Origin: Strix aluco
Lineage: Eukaryota; Chordata; Aves; Strigiformes; Strigidae
NCBI RefSeq assembly: GCF_031877795.1
Contig: NC_133932.1
Span: 20,524,180 to 20,588,179, forward strand
DNA length: 64,000 bases
Direction: 5' to 3'
Of the stretch, positions 48,801 through 60,700 are shown one piece after another; the first letter of the stretch is position 1, and the number at the start of each line of letters is the position of its first letter. The position numbers and the translations under genes are program-made. The notes beneath the pieces are model-generated. The model saw only the letters and a program-made list of their open reading frames with translations. It had not been told where the DNA came from and made no database searches.

Positions 48801-51800
48801 GCAACTATCCAGCATTACATCCTTCTTACTCCAGGATGCATGCTGTCATCTGAGCCGTGGGTCTGCTTTCAGCACGTGCCAGCAGATCCCAAACCTAGTC
48901 TGGTAACAGCCTCGAGCTGTCCCTTGCTTGGAGCGAGCGGTGTTTGTTTGGATGTTTTAGATGTAAAGGGAAAACAAGCTGTATGATGGGGAAGTCAAGA
49001 AACTGGAGTGGTAAGCAGCTGAAATTGTAAGGTCATTTGGTTTTGGTATCAGCATTTTATTGCTCGAACTCATCCTTGTGGCCATTACAGTGAGGTGCGG
49101 GGTTTCGTTTTGGAGAGGGCAGAGGACTCAGCAGGGAGGCTGGGAGTGCTGACACAGCGCGACAGGCGCGAGGTACTGCTGCCCTTTCAAGGGGAAGTGC
49201 CCGTGAGGAGCAGGCTGAGGTCCACCAGCCACCGCTCTGCCTCCGGATGAGGCCCTGGGATTCATGTTCTGCTGGTGGGTGAAAGAGCTTTGTGACAGCC
49301 AGCTGAAGGTGTGGGTTGAGCCATCTTTTGGTGGATCGTATGTGTAAGACATTGAAGACTTGCATTCAGACCCTAAAGGCTTACAATATCTGGCTTTGTT
49401 TACTGTAGCATTATAGCCTTAGGGCCACAGAAAGTGCAGCTTTATTGAAATCACTGGAGTTGTGCTTGCTTATGGCAGCAGGGAGCTGGGGACACATTTT
49501 TTTGGAACGTGTTGCCAAGAACATAAACCCTTTTCTTTGGGAGATGCTATGTAAGGATGGCTCAAGTGCGTGCCTGGGAAACGTCCTAATGGAAACAAGA
49601 CATGGAAATGATCAGATCTCAGAACAACTCTTACTTGTTCCCCACATCTGTGACTTTCAGAGTCCACCATCCTAAGGCTCAGTCCTTCTCTCCTTCCTCT
49701 TTATCATCAAATCTTAGTTTTGAACATCATCTATACCACCAAGAGCTGGGACACCATGGGGGACATGGCAGTCTCTGCACATGGGGGAAATAGGGACCTG
49801 GATGAGGAAGCCAGCTGACTTGCATGGGTCCCAGGCAGGCTGAAGTTGTGTTACTGGACAAAGCAGCAGCAATCTTTGTTATCTGATTCTGAAGTGGAAG
49901 GTGCCTGTGCTTCAGCATTTCAATGTTTACAAGAGATTCGTGCTACAGTCTTTGATGCTGGTTACTCCTATAAAAGCAATTACCAAAAATGCAAGTGGTT
50001 CTTAAAGACACTGTAGCCAGAGTATTACCTGCACTCCCTGCATGCTGGCTGGACTGCTGGCATTCATTTTGCCTTGCCTTGACAGAAAAGACAGGCAAAA
50101 GGTACAGGTTGTGTGTAGGAATAGCCCATCTTGTAAGCAAGCCAAGGCACAGGGAGTGTATCCCATCAGTTACATTACCAAGGCAGGTCCCCTATGCCGC
50201 ACCATCTCACATGTTAACTGGATGCTCTAAAATATAAGGATCTAGACAGAAAAAACTATGCTGTCCTAGGTGTCTCTCAGGACCTGCAAGGCAGGTATTG
50301 TAAGCAGATGTATTCATGCTAGGGAATAAACAGATATGATTTAAAATAAGCTGGCAGATTTTGTGCTCAGATGGACTAGGAACATTCATGCAGTCTGTTA
50401 TTGCAGTTCAGCTGTGAGAGGCCAACACCTTCAGCAGAGAGGGACTAGCAAAATGTTTGGGCAGAAGCATGTCCAGTCATGACATCTGTTGCTAAAGTGG
50501 TCCAGAGTTTGCACCATAAAAATGCACAAGAACAGGAGTGAAGCATTTAGGTAGCTAAGCCAAAACTCTCGAGTGCCCTCTAATAAGACTCCTGTTTTTG
50601 TTGGTATCGTCCTCTATCATCTAGGATCTTGCAGATCTGAAAGCTCCGATGATTACTGCAGAAGAAAATCAGCACCACACTGATGATAAGTCTAAACTAA
50701 AGAGCAAGAGGGAAATCTGCTTGTTTTCTTTGGAGGGATCTCAGTGTTTTATGTAATCTTTGTACAGCACCTGTAAATCAGTGACTGGTACTTTTGAAAT
50801 GTATTTCCTTCATCAAAAACTATTTGAAACAACAGGTAGCACCTATCTATTCAGTCTAAGCTCCCTTGACATTTTTAAATGACAGATAATGAAAACTGTC
50901 TTCATTATAACTCAAGCAATTTCATCAGACTGTCACCAGCAAACAATGGCAAATTAAAGACTGAACAACCCTCAACTCTACTCTCCTAGGTACCTGTGTG
51001 AGAATACCCAAAGTCTTTCCTACAGCTTCTAGGAAATATAAAGGGTGATTTCTCAGGTGGGAAGGGTTCTGGTATGCGAGGCACTAGAGGTCAACAGGAA
51101 CATGTTAAAATCTGTCTGGAAACCAGTGGTCAGATGGCATAAAAATGGAGCACAAATGTGAGAATGATCGTGGGTGAGAGACACGGCTTATCTAACAGAG
51201 TGCTGAGTTCTGCACTGCCTTCAGTTTATGAATGGATTTAAAGCATGGTGCCAAGCAGAGCATATTGCAGTTGTCTAATCCTTAGGTGACAGAGGCAGGC
51301 ATGATAGTAGACAGAGATGCATCCAAGAGGACTCATCAGAACAGCCCAGTCAACCTGGCATTATTGCTACCTGATCTGCGGGAATCGGTCCAGGCACCTG
51401 AATCTGAACTGCCGAAGGGAAACCTGGTCGAAGGAGCAGCTGTTGAGGTACCGTGCTAGCTTATCTCACCCTGCTTGTCTCTCCCCAGCCAACATTTCTT
51501 CAGGCTTGCCTCGTCTGAGCATCAGTCACCCAGGTCCTTCCCCCCTCGCCCCCTCCCCCCATTTATAGGCTTAACCAAGCTACCCCCCGCAGTTAGATTA
51601 AAGGGAGACAGAGAGCAGAAGGGGCATCTCACAATAAAACATCATTTATATGAGATGGCCACGGTATGTAAGAGGCTAGCACCAGGGAGTGAATTATAGG
51701 GGTCCAGAGAAGAAAGAGGCTGTGGCAGAGAGAGGGTTGTTATTGGAGGACACAGGGAGCAAAATGACTGAGATAGAGGGTGTAGATAAATAGTTAGAAA

Positions 51801-52199
51801 TAGCCACAGTGGTGTGATTTGGAAGGAAAATCAGTCACTACTTCAGTCACCAGTGGTGTTCAGTTTAGGGAGCTGAGTGGTAAATTACAGGCAGGTTAGG
51901 ACTCCAGGAACATCTGTGACCCTGTGAAATGCTGGAGAGAGAAAAGTTGCAGTAACAGTGAGTAAGATTCAGATCTCATCTATCTGAGCATGAGTATCTC
52001 AAGGTGAAATAACAGAAGGAGAGGAGGCGGGAATATTGATTTCTGCCTCACAAAACAGACAACAACGCCTACTTTTTCATAGCAAGCATTTAACCATTCG
52101 CTTTAATGGGCCAGTCTGCAGTACAGTGGGGGCTTGGTTTCTTCTTCCTGTGCAATCTAGAGGGGAAATCATGCTGAAGTTATTTTTATTTTGTTGTAG
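45836..52199. other. Long non-coding stretch
   Basis: No gene recognised. Bases 45950-46150 are AT-rich and evenly mixed and may be conserved regulatory DNA. A short stretch at 51255-51315 (CATATTGCAGTTGTCTAATCC...AGGTGACAGAGGCAGGCATGA) resembles an old L2-type fragment but is too short for a firm call. Open frames up to 151 codons have no features. Confidence 0.4.
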
Positions 52200-52272
52200 C
52201 CTTGCAGGAGAGACCTGAGCAAAATTTTACCCTCAAGCACCTTTGCGCTGACTGGAGGGGCAGCTGTAGTCT
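52200..52272 (+). other. Candidate 73-nt exon, two frames open
   Basis: An acceptor with a long T-rich tract (TTTTTATTTTGTTGTAG ending 52199) and a TCT/GTGAGT donor after 52272 flank 73 bases. Two frames are open, one reading PCRRDLSKILPSSTFALTGG. No family is recognised, and a cryptic exon is equally likely. Confidence 0.22.
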
Positions 52273-55264
52273 GTGAGTGTAACCCGCCCGCGCTGCTGCC
52301 CTGTTGTACAGCAGGCAGGTACCCTGAGCAGCCGGATGCTGGAGGAGCAGCACTGGAAGGCACAAAAAAGCCTTTTTTGCCAAGAGAGCTGTTGTATGTG
52401 TTGGCGAAAGATGACTTCTTCTGTCTGTCCTTCTGTTTATCCTTTCATTAGAAGGATGCTTCTAATGAAAAGTGCTTTCTTCAGCTGGTCATGGCTTTCT
52501 CAGAAGTATTCCTTTGGGAATGAAATTTTATTTGGTTGGTTTTACACCATGATAGCGCACACGTGTGTGCCTCGGTGCTGTGGGGCAGGCATTAGAGAGG
52601 ACGGAGCTGTGTGGTGGTGCAAGGGGACTTGCTGTCCTAGACTAGGCTCAGCAGGTGGCTGAATGGACACAGGAGGTGAGCTTGGCAATTTTCTGAGCTG
52701 CTGCCATGTCTTTTCTCACTGAAGTCAAAGATGGTCATACACATTCAAAGGGAGTGTAAAGTCATGGCTGAGAATCTTAAAAGGCTCAAGGGTCAGGCAA
52801 TTCCACAGCCAAATTCTCCTGGTGGCACCACAGCACTCAGTGTGTCTGAGTGGTTCCCTGTAAGGCATGGGGATGGTGTAATGGGAGCAGCATTCCTAGG
52901 GAAACACTGATTTTGGAGTATTCTATATGCCAAAATTTCCCACCTTTGTTTAGTATGAATTCATATTTTTTGTGTGTTGCATGAGCATATGTTTCCCCAG
53001 ATTCTGTTTACCTGATTTCCCTTCTGATTCAGTATCTCTTCTCTCCTCCTTCCTCTGCTCCCATTTTTTAATCATAGGAGATAAAGCTGAGCATTTATCT
53101 CTATGGCTGCGTGGTATTTGCCTCATACCTGCTTATTGACTTGAGAGATGACTTTCTAAATAGGGCAAGAGCTTCCTGCAATTGGAATGTTATAATACGT
53201 GGGATTTGTTCACCACGTCAGAGTTTTGATGTGGGATGATGTCTTGAAGGGGAGCAGATCAACTAGAAGGCTCTCTGGAGATCCAGAGGAGTATTTTAAC
53301 CATAGGCCCAGTTCCACGCTCCAGCCTAAGCTTGATTAAGGCTCAGATTGTTTGGATGTTCATGTCCAAATAGGAAAACACAATACCAACCGTTTTCCTT
53401 TTCAGTGTCGATAGGAAAAGTGAGAGCAAGGCCTTTCTTGCCCAGCTGAATTTGCCATCATCTGTACACTGTTGCCGGAGGGTGGTGTTGTGCAGCCAGG
53501 GCTGGTCAGATCCATCAGCCAGTCTCCTTCCTAACAGAGCTCTCTGCGCTGAGCAGCCAGCGAGGCAGTAGCGATCGTATAGGTGAGCTACAGGTGGTCT
53601 TATGCCAGCAGGGGGGACAGAGGTAGGGGCGTGTGTATGTGTGTTCTGGGGTGTGTGTGTATGGATGCTGACATAGATAGGGATATATGTGCATTTCCCT
53701 CCACTCTGAGTCTGTGAAGTCCCATACAAGTCAGGGTGCAGAGGGCCTGTTCACCTGGACCAAGTTACGAATGTTCTCTGACGTTTGGCACAACTGGCGA
53801 GACTCAGGGTAATGTATAATACCAAAAGACACTGAACAAAAGAACCACAACAATCTCTCCCCTTCCCCCAGGTTTGATTTCCTAACCTTTTAGGAATGAT
53901 TTACAATAAGTAAAAGACTTTCTAAAAGTTTTTTTTTCCAGGTTAACAGTGGATGTTAAACTACCCTTCCCTGTAGTCCTTTCCCATCTCTTCCACACTG
54001 CCCAGCTTTAGCCTTCATCCTGCAGCCAGATTCATGAAGGCAGCTCCCCTGTGCCCATGCAGAGAGATCACGGCAGTATGCAAACCGTAATCACCTGGAT
54101 CTTACAGAAATGGGTTGTTTCCTTCCGAGAAGGCTCATTAGAGCATACAGCCATGTAAAACTCAAAGCTCATAGGAAAAAGATTTCCTAGAGCCTGATCT
54201 CTCTTCCTGCAACTCCTCTGATCATTTACACCAGAGCAAAAAGAGGGGAAAAAAACCCCCAAACCTAAAGCAAACAAACAAAGCAAAGCATCCTCCCAAT
54301 GATGCGTGTTCTTTACTTCCAACAGCGATAGCGTTTTACACCCATTTCACGCAGGTGTACATGAATGCAGAAGTCGGGAGGCAGTATAGAGAGCAAAGCT
54401 CTTAAGGAGTTAGTGGAGCTTCCTTGCTGGAAGGTTGTAATCACACTGAAAGAGGGAGATCTTGCCTCAGCAGACAGGAAGTATGTGATGCAATTTCAGC
54501 ACAGAGTTGGTGGAGATAAAATAGCCCATAAAATGAAAAAAATTGTAGGGGACACTTTGCACGGCCCAAATGTGCCATGTCAAAGGTAATAGCAAGGGCT
54601 CCTTTGACTGCAGAAGCAGTGGTGTACTGGCTACGGATGCACATGGTGACTACATCCTTCACCTGCAAGGAGGAGCACACATCCCCGATCCTGGGTATAG
54701 TGACTGCTGGCAGATTCTTCTTAATGATGACAGATTTTCTTGAGGGAAGGTTTTTAAGCATTGATGACTGGAAAGGCTCAATCTGCTGTTGCGTTTGAGG
54801 TGAAGCTTGTTTCATGTGAAACAACTGTGTGGTTGGGGAAGAGGCTCCGCTTCAGAGAGTGGATGGTCAGGAGCAGGGTGTAACTTCAGAAGAGAGTAAT
54901 ACCTCCAGCCTTCACATGCTAAGGCTCCATGTCGCCGTTTTGCCTGCCGTCAATCCCATCTTCAAAAGTTCCTGTTCCTCAGATGTTTCCACCTCCTCCA
55001 GTTGTGCCAGTTCAGCTGCTTGTGGGGATGAAATCTACATTGGAGCTGGTCTGACGTTAAGGATTTGTTCTTGTTAGTAGGGCTTTTAAAGAAAAGTTGG
55101 ATCATTTAAACAGCTCACCTATGAGCGTGGCTACATAAATAGTTTAACTGGCACAAGTGAGCGGCAATAACTGTGAGAGAGCGTGGCAGGATCCTCTTAA
55201 ACTGGGTCTGCTGCAGATGGAATAGTGAAACAGAGCCACAGCCCTACACGCTCTTAACGTTATT
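52273..55264. other. Non-coding stretch
   Basis: No gene recognised. Bases 54360-54830 carry overlapping frames of 70-127 codons on both strands with mixed composition. No domain or splice support was found. Confidence 0.4.
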
Positions 55265-55341
55265 TGCATGAGTAGCTCCATTGTGTTTCAGTGGGACTCT
55301 ACTCACACATGTAAAATTAAGTGTTTGCAGGGCTGGGCCCT
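55265..55341 (+). mobile_element. Possible ancient amniote repeat fragment, family unassigned
   Basis: GCATGAGTAGCTCCATTGTGTTTCAGTGGGACTCTACTCACACATGTAAAATTAAGTG resembles the common sauropsid repeat with CCATTGACTTCAATGGGACTACTCACATG.TTAAAGTTAAG. I cannot assign it to a named family with certainty. Confidence 0.4.
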
Positions 55342-58130
55342 TAAAGAGAATAGAAGCTGAGATTGGGGTGTGCCATGCTCTGAACCATATGTAGAAAGTG
55401 TAATGCAAATGTATTTTGCTGGCTGGCCTATCTCGTCTGATCTGTCTGCTCTGCAGAACTGGAGCTCCTGTAGCAACTTTCCTTAGGCTTGGTTTGCTCT
55501 AATGGAAGAGGACCCTGCTTTCAAATAGAAAGGCTGATCTTCTGTCCCTGCCACCGCCGGGGAGTTGCGAGGAGAGTGTACACAGTGTGGTGAGAGCTGT
55601 AATGTTTCCAAGATGTTCTTGGATTTGCCGGAGTGCTCTAAAGAGCCGGGACAGCTGGCTTCTCTGGGGCAGCTTTTACGAGCTTGGCCAAGGGAGGGTA
55701 AGGCCCCAGTACGGGGGGATGCTCTCGAGGTTGGCAGTGGCGGTCCTGTGGTCTGGGGCTCCACTACCTGAAATCCTGCCTTACAACCTGTCATCGCAGT
55801 TAAGATCATTTGGAAGCCTGTTGTTGTCAGTTCCCATGGTAAAACCCTTCAAGGACAGCAGGAGGGATTTCTCAGCTGAGAATCCCTGCCTTGGGAATTC
55901 ACTGCTCGTGGCAGTTTGTTGTGGCAGATTCCCAAAGGTGGTGGGTGAAGTAGCAGCTTTAACTCTTGAGAGTGAAGCAAAACACCTTGATAGTTGCTAT
56001 CCGGAGCCCCGAAGAGAGGAAGGAAGAGACATAAAGCCGTTGGAGGGGAGAGGCTTGGTGTGGTTATTTGAGACCGCTGCCTGCAGAGTTGCACAGTCAT
56101 TTATAACTGTTTGAAATGTGGGGGGATGGGGTCGGGGGGATGGGAGGGGAGTTGGAGGAACCACAGCATCTGCGAACTAGTAGCATTTTATGCTCCCTTT
56201 CCCTGGTCTAACTCCTCAAGGGACAAGACAGCGAAGTACCGGGTCAGAGGAGGGAGGAGAAGAAAAAAGGCAGTCCGCTAACACCTTGTATTTTATCGCT
56301 GCTGTTGCATGTGTCAGGATTGAAGCACAGCGCAGGATTTTCAAAGATACCTTCAGGAAACGGAAGTTGGGTGCCTGGCTTCCTTAGGCTCCTTAGAAAA
56401 ATCCCAGCCTCTGCTGCCCAGGGAAAACAGACTTCCTTTTAAGCAAACCACGATGGGTCCCTGATGTCGGGGAGAGCGGGACTGGGTCTTCTGTCTAAAG
56501 CACCGCGAGGCCCATCTGTTTCTTACACTGTGTTTTGCTGCCTGGCTGGTCTACTCTGTACCGCTACTGCTGTTGCAGCCTTTCCTGGGCTTAGTCTGCT
56601 GAGCCCTCTCTGGTGTGGGGTGCATAAAGGAGAGAGGGAATTGTAGGTGTTACATTAAAAGAGAGCCAGATCAATGCCAAAATAGAGAAGGTTTATACAT
56701 CAGGTAAAGGAGCGGGCTGAACCAATGGCAACAAAGGTGGAGTTCAAGTGGAGCCGATCGTTAGGTTTCACCAACACTTCAGCTCCAGAAAGTGCTGCCG
56801 TGTCCCATGGAAAGGTACAGGTAAGGCTAGTGTCGGTGGATGAGCTGGAAGCTCTGTCCAGAGACCAACGGTTTCCACCTTCAGGACGTGGATCCTGGGA
56901 ACATGTAGCCCAAAGGACTTGTCTGGAAAAAGTAACGGAGAGAAGCAAGCAAGAGGCATCAGTGGGCTGCAAGTCTGTCCAGAGGGAGGTGTTCAGGGGG
57001 CCTGGTCTGCAAATCAGAAGGGATTGAAAACTCGCTGTTAAGAAGTATCCCCCTCAAGGAGGAGTATCTACCTGGGGTAAGAGGTGTCACTTAGCTCAGG
57101 AAGCTGTAAAGAGTTCTTTAATGACCTTACCAAGTGGGCATGGACAAGGCGAGGAGAAGAGAGGGACAAAAAGAGGAAAAGCCCCTTGGGGATTGAGGGC
57201 TGAGCAGAGAGAGGAGGTGGTTTTATCTGCCAGAGCAATGCCCAGTGTGAATGCTCGGTGCTGAAAGGGTCTTCTTCCAAAGAGCTGCGTTATTTAAAAG
57301 TGGGAGTTGGACAGGGTAGAGAGTGGGTCGTTTGAGGATAAAGGAAGAGGGAGGACACACTCTGCGTTTCTACTCACTTATGTTGTATTGGCAAAACAGG
57401 TTATTCAGGCATCGCGGATATGCAAAAATGATCAGCCTGCTTTCTCTCGTTAGACTGCAGCGGTTCTGTGCATCTGTGTGCCACTGGTGGTTTGGAAAGC
57501 TCTTCCTTACAACCCACAAGATCGCCCATTTTAAGAACATTTTGTGGAGGTGAAGGAGAAGGATTAGTGGATGTTGAAAGCGCTCTTTTCACAGAGTAAG
57601 TTGCAGACTGAAAAGGGCGGGGAATTGCTACAAATCTTCAAAACTCTTAACTGCCAGCCGGTTTCAAACTACATTGTCGTTTAATCCCCCAAACATGGAG
57701 CATTTGTTCAGGATAGGGCCCTTGAGCATATTTAGGAGTTGATAGGTTGTGTCTGTTTGTCATTACTGTCTGGTTCCTCCCTGTTTAGTTGCAAGCTGAT
57801 GCTTAACCCAGTGCTTTCTCCCATCAGAAAAGGCCCTCAGATCTCACAAAGCGGCTCCATCAACCCCCTGGCAGCTGGTGGGCAGTCAAGTTGCTCAGCC
57901 ACCAGGTAGGAGAAACGTGCTTCTCCTCCAGAAGTTCCCTCCCGCTTTCCTCCTGCCTTGCCGACGGCCAGCCGTCCCCTTCTTTCTTCAGAAATACGTG
58001 GAAGGGAAATTCCACCCTCGGTGTCAGCGGGCCGAGCGAACATGCTGCTCCATAACGGTTCTGCCTACCCGCCAGCCGGCACCGCCGGGCCGTGCCCCTT
58101 TCGGGCTGGCTGCAGCGCCCGGTGCCCGCC
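55342..58130. other. Non-coding stretch upstream of CpG island 3
   Basis: No gene recognised. The 100-codon frame at 56725-57027 has a mixed, fairly protein-like composition but neither a domain nor flanking splice sites that I can defend. Confidence 0.4.
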
Positions 58131-58183
58131 TCAGCTTCCCGGTGCCTAGAAGCCCCTCCGCGGGCGCCTGCCGTGAGGCTGAG

Positions 58184-58406
58184 GCGGTGCCCGGCGAAGG
58201 TGCCGTGGCGAGGGTGCCGTGGCAAGGTTGCCGTGGCGAGGTTGCCGTGGGGAGGGTGCCACGGCGAAGGTGCCATGGCGAAGGTGCCATGGCGAGGGTG
58301 CCGTGGGGAGGGTGCCACGGCGAAGGTGCCGTGGCGAGGGTGCCGTGGGGAGGGTGCCACGGCGAAGGTGCCGTGGGGAGGGTGCCGTGGCGAGGGTGCC
58401 GTGGCG
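58184..58406. repeat. 15-bp minisatellite, about 15 units, higher-order pattern
   Basis: Units of GGTGCCGTGGCGAGG and variants (GTGCCACGGCGAAGG, GTGCCATGGCGAAGG, GTGCCGTGGGGAGG) run head to tail without length change. Variants recur in a set order, suggesting a 30-45 bp higher-order unit. Since 15 is a multiple of three, every frame is periodic and open, which explains the long flanking frames. Confidence 0.92.
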
Positions 58407-59261
58407 CAGCCCGCCCCCGGCAGCCGAGGCGGCTCCGGGCAGGACGGTGCTGAGGAGGGCTGGCAGGGCACCCGCTCTGGCCCGGGGGGCGCCTTCCCGC
58501 GGCCGTGCGAGGCCTCAGGGCTCGGCGCCGGGCGGGAGCGTCCCCCCCCCCCCCCGCCTCGCCCCCCCTCCCCTCCCCGCGGGGCCGGCGCCGTTTCCGT
58601 TAGGGGGTGCCGTTAGGGGGCGGGCCCCGCGCGCCGGCTCCCGCGCCCCGCGCTGACAGGGGCCCGCGCCGGCCCCTCCCCGCCTCACCGGGCGCCTCCC
58701 CTGCGGCTGCGGGCACCGGGGGCACGCGGAGCCCCCGCCCCCCGCCGCGGCGGCGAGGCCCCGCCCGGGGAGCGGAGCGCGGAGCGGGGTTGGTGCTCTC
58801 GGCGCTCGGCTCCGCGGAGGGGGTGGCGGGGGTGCGCGGGAGGGGCGGTCCCTTTAAGAAGCGCCCTGGGCGCGCGGTCTCTTTAAAAGGGGAGGAGGGG
58901 GTGGGGCCGCCCCGAGGCGGGGGACAGGCTATGTTAATGGCGGGGGCGGCGCCGCGGCGAGCGGGGAGGGGCGGGCGGCGCTTCCCGCGGGCCCGGGGGG
59001 CGCTCGCCGCGGCGGGCCTGTCCCTTTAAGAGCTCGGCTGCTACCACCGTGTAGGCGAAGGCGGGAGGCGAGCGTGTGCGAGGGGGAAGGGCGCAGTCTC
59101 CGCCCCCTCGCGGGGAGGGGCGGGGCGGGGGGCCGGGCGAGACCACTGCCCGGAACGGGGAGTAAGAGGCGGTCCCGCCGGCGGAGTGAGTGGGGACAGT
59201 ACCATTCCCGGGGCGGGGCGCGCGCGACGGGCGGTACCATTCCTCTCTCCGGGTTGCGGGA

Positions 59262-59345
59262 CGCGGCGGGAGGGGGGAGGCGGGGGGGGGGAAACGGTGT
59301 GGGGAAAAGGGGGGGGGGGAGCGGGCGGGGGGAGCGGGCGAGAGG
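59262..59345 (+). other. G-run cluster with quadruplex potential
   Basis: The plus strand carries at least six runs of four or more G separated by short spacers, including runs of nine or ten G. Such sequence commonly forms G-quadruplexes and often marks active promoters. Confidence 0.6.
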
Positions 59346-59527
59346 GGCTGCGATGGGCGGTACCATGTGTGCGGGAAGGAGGGGGGGAGGCGCTGGCGGA
59401 CAATGGAGCCTGTGTGTGTTTGCGGGAGGGGGAAGGACCCGCCGTCGCCGGGGGGAGACGCTGCGCCGCCCCCTCCCGCCCGGGGCTGAGAGGAGCCTCG
59501 ACCCCGCCCCTCCCCCACGGCCCGGCG

Positions 59528-59533
59528 GTGAGT
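59528..59533 (+). other. Possible splice donor GTGAGT
   Basis: GGCG/GTGAGT fits the donor consensus at +1 to +6 and lies at the downstream edge of CpG island 3. It could mark the end of a first exon. The last exon bases are a poor match, so confidence is low. Confidence 0.3.
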
Positions 59534-59949
59534 GAGGGGGAGGCGGCGCGGCGGGCACCGGGCGACCACCGGCACCGGCCGCCGCCGCCCGCCCAAAGTT
59601 TGAGAGTTGGGGGAGGCCCGAGGGTGGCGGGGGGTCGGGGGGTGTTGGGGGGGTGGTCGCCGCCGACGGCTGAGGGGAGCGCTGCCCCCGGGACGGCGGC
59701 GCCCCGGCGGCTCTGCTGGCGGCTCCCGGGCGCCCGGGGCTCTGCTCGGCTCCGTGGCGTGCCCCGGGGGCTCCGCTGCGCTGCGCTGCGTGGAGGGGTG
59801 TGGGGTGTCCTGGGGGTGTGCTGTGTGGCGGGGCTGGAGGATGCTCTGGGGTGCGGGGGGTGCCCCGGGGCTGCGCCCTGTGGGGTGCCGGGGCGTGCAG
59901 GAGGTGCGCTGGGGGGTGCCCCAAATGAAGGGGTGCGGGGTACTCCGTG

Positions 59950-60245
59950 GTTCAGGGGATGCCCTGGGGGCTGAGCTCTGTGGAGGGATGTGTGGGGTGC
60001 AGGGGGTGCTCTGGGGGCTGTGCCCTGTGGAGGGATGTGTGGGGTGCAGGGGGTGCTCTGGGGGATGAGCTCTGTGGAGGGATGTGTGGGGTGCAGGGGG
60101 TGCTCTGGGGGATGAGCTCTGTGGAGGGATGTGTGGGGTGCAGGGGGTGCTCTGGGGGATGAGCTCTGTGGAGGGATGTGTGGGGTGCAGGGGGTGCTCT
60201 GGGGGCTGTGCTCTGTGGAGGACCGTGTGGGGTGCAGGGGGTGCA
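59950..60245. repeat. 47-bp minisatellite, about 6 units
   Basis: The landmark CTGAGCTCTGTGG (or a one- to three-base variant) recurs with an exact 47-base period at 59971, 60018, 60065, 60112, 60159 and 60206, joined by GGATGTGTGGGGTGCAGGGG. The middle units are nearly identical, implying recent amplification. Related degenerate units at longer spacing extend the pattern from about 59790 to 60660. Confidence 0.95.
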
Positions 60246-60700
60246 TGGGAAGCTCTGGAGGTTGTGCTGTATGGAGGGGCACATGGAGTGCTTTGCATTG
60301 CGTTGTGGTGCAGGGGGTGCCCTGGGGGCTGTGCTATATGGAGGGGTGTATGGATTGCTCTGGCTTGCAGGGGATGCCGTGGAGGTTGTGCTGTGTGGAT
60401 GGATGTGCAGGGTGTCCGGGGTTGCCTTGCGGTGCATGGGATGCCCTAAGAGCTGTGCTACGTGGAGGGGTGTCGGGGGTGCCTTGGGGTGCAAGGGATG
60501 CCGTAGGGCTTCAGCTGCCTGGAGGGATGTGTGGGGTGCTCTAGGTTGTGCTGGGGGCACTGGGTGCTCACGTAATTGTCCTGTGTGTCAGGGTGTGGGG
60601 TGCCCTGGGTTGCAGCACTAGGGTGCTCTGGAGGCCGTGCTGTGTAAGTGTGGAGTGCTCCGTGCTGTGCTGAGGTGCCCTAGGGGTTGTGCTGTATGAA
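60246..60700. repeat. Degenerate flank of the 47-bp minisatellite
   Basis: Blocks such as GCCCTGGGGGCTGTGCTATATGGAGGGGTGT and GTTGTGCTGTGTGGATGGATGTG repeat at about 60-70 bases. They appear to be diverged or recombined copies of the same unit, so the array was once longer or has grown from one end. Confidence 0.7.

Larger units (their letters stand above)
58131..59800. promoter_or_regulatory. CpG island 3, probable promoter
   Basis: About 1.6 kb of very GC- and CpG-rich DNA with many GGGCGG boxes. GTCCCTTTAAGA occurs at 58848-58859 and again at 59020-59031, with a close variant (GTCTCTTTAAAAG) at 58877-58889; these could act as weak TATA-like or repeated promoter elements. GGGCGGTACCAT occurs at 59229-59240 and 59355-59366. 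GGCG/GTGAGT after 59527 is a plausible plus-strand donor for a non-coding first exon. Long minus-strand frames (up to 454 codons) are composition and repeat artefacts. The gene is not identified. Confidence 0.65.

Noticed and set aside
54365-54824. Overlapping open frames on both strands
   Set aside because: Neither strand has a domain, and simultaneous openness on both strands argues for chance.
56725-57027. 100-codon open frame with fairly protein-like composition
   Set aside because: No recognised family and no convincing splice or promoter context. Considered as an LTR-element fragment, but no LTR or pol motif was found.
58929-60560. Long minus-strand open frames (up to 454 codons) rich in Pro, His, Ser and Thr
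   Set aside because: They run through the 47-bp minisatellite and CpG island. The repeat unit has no stops in these frames, so the length comes from periodic and GC-rich sequence, not selection.
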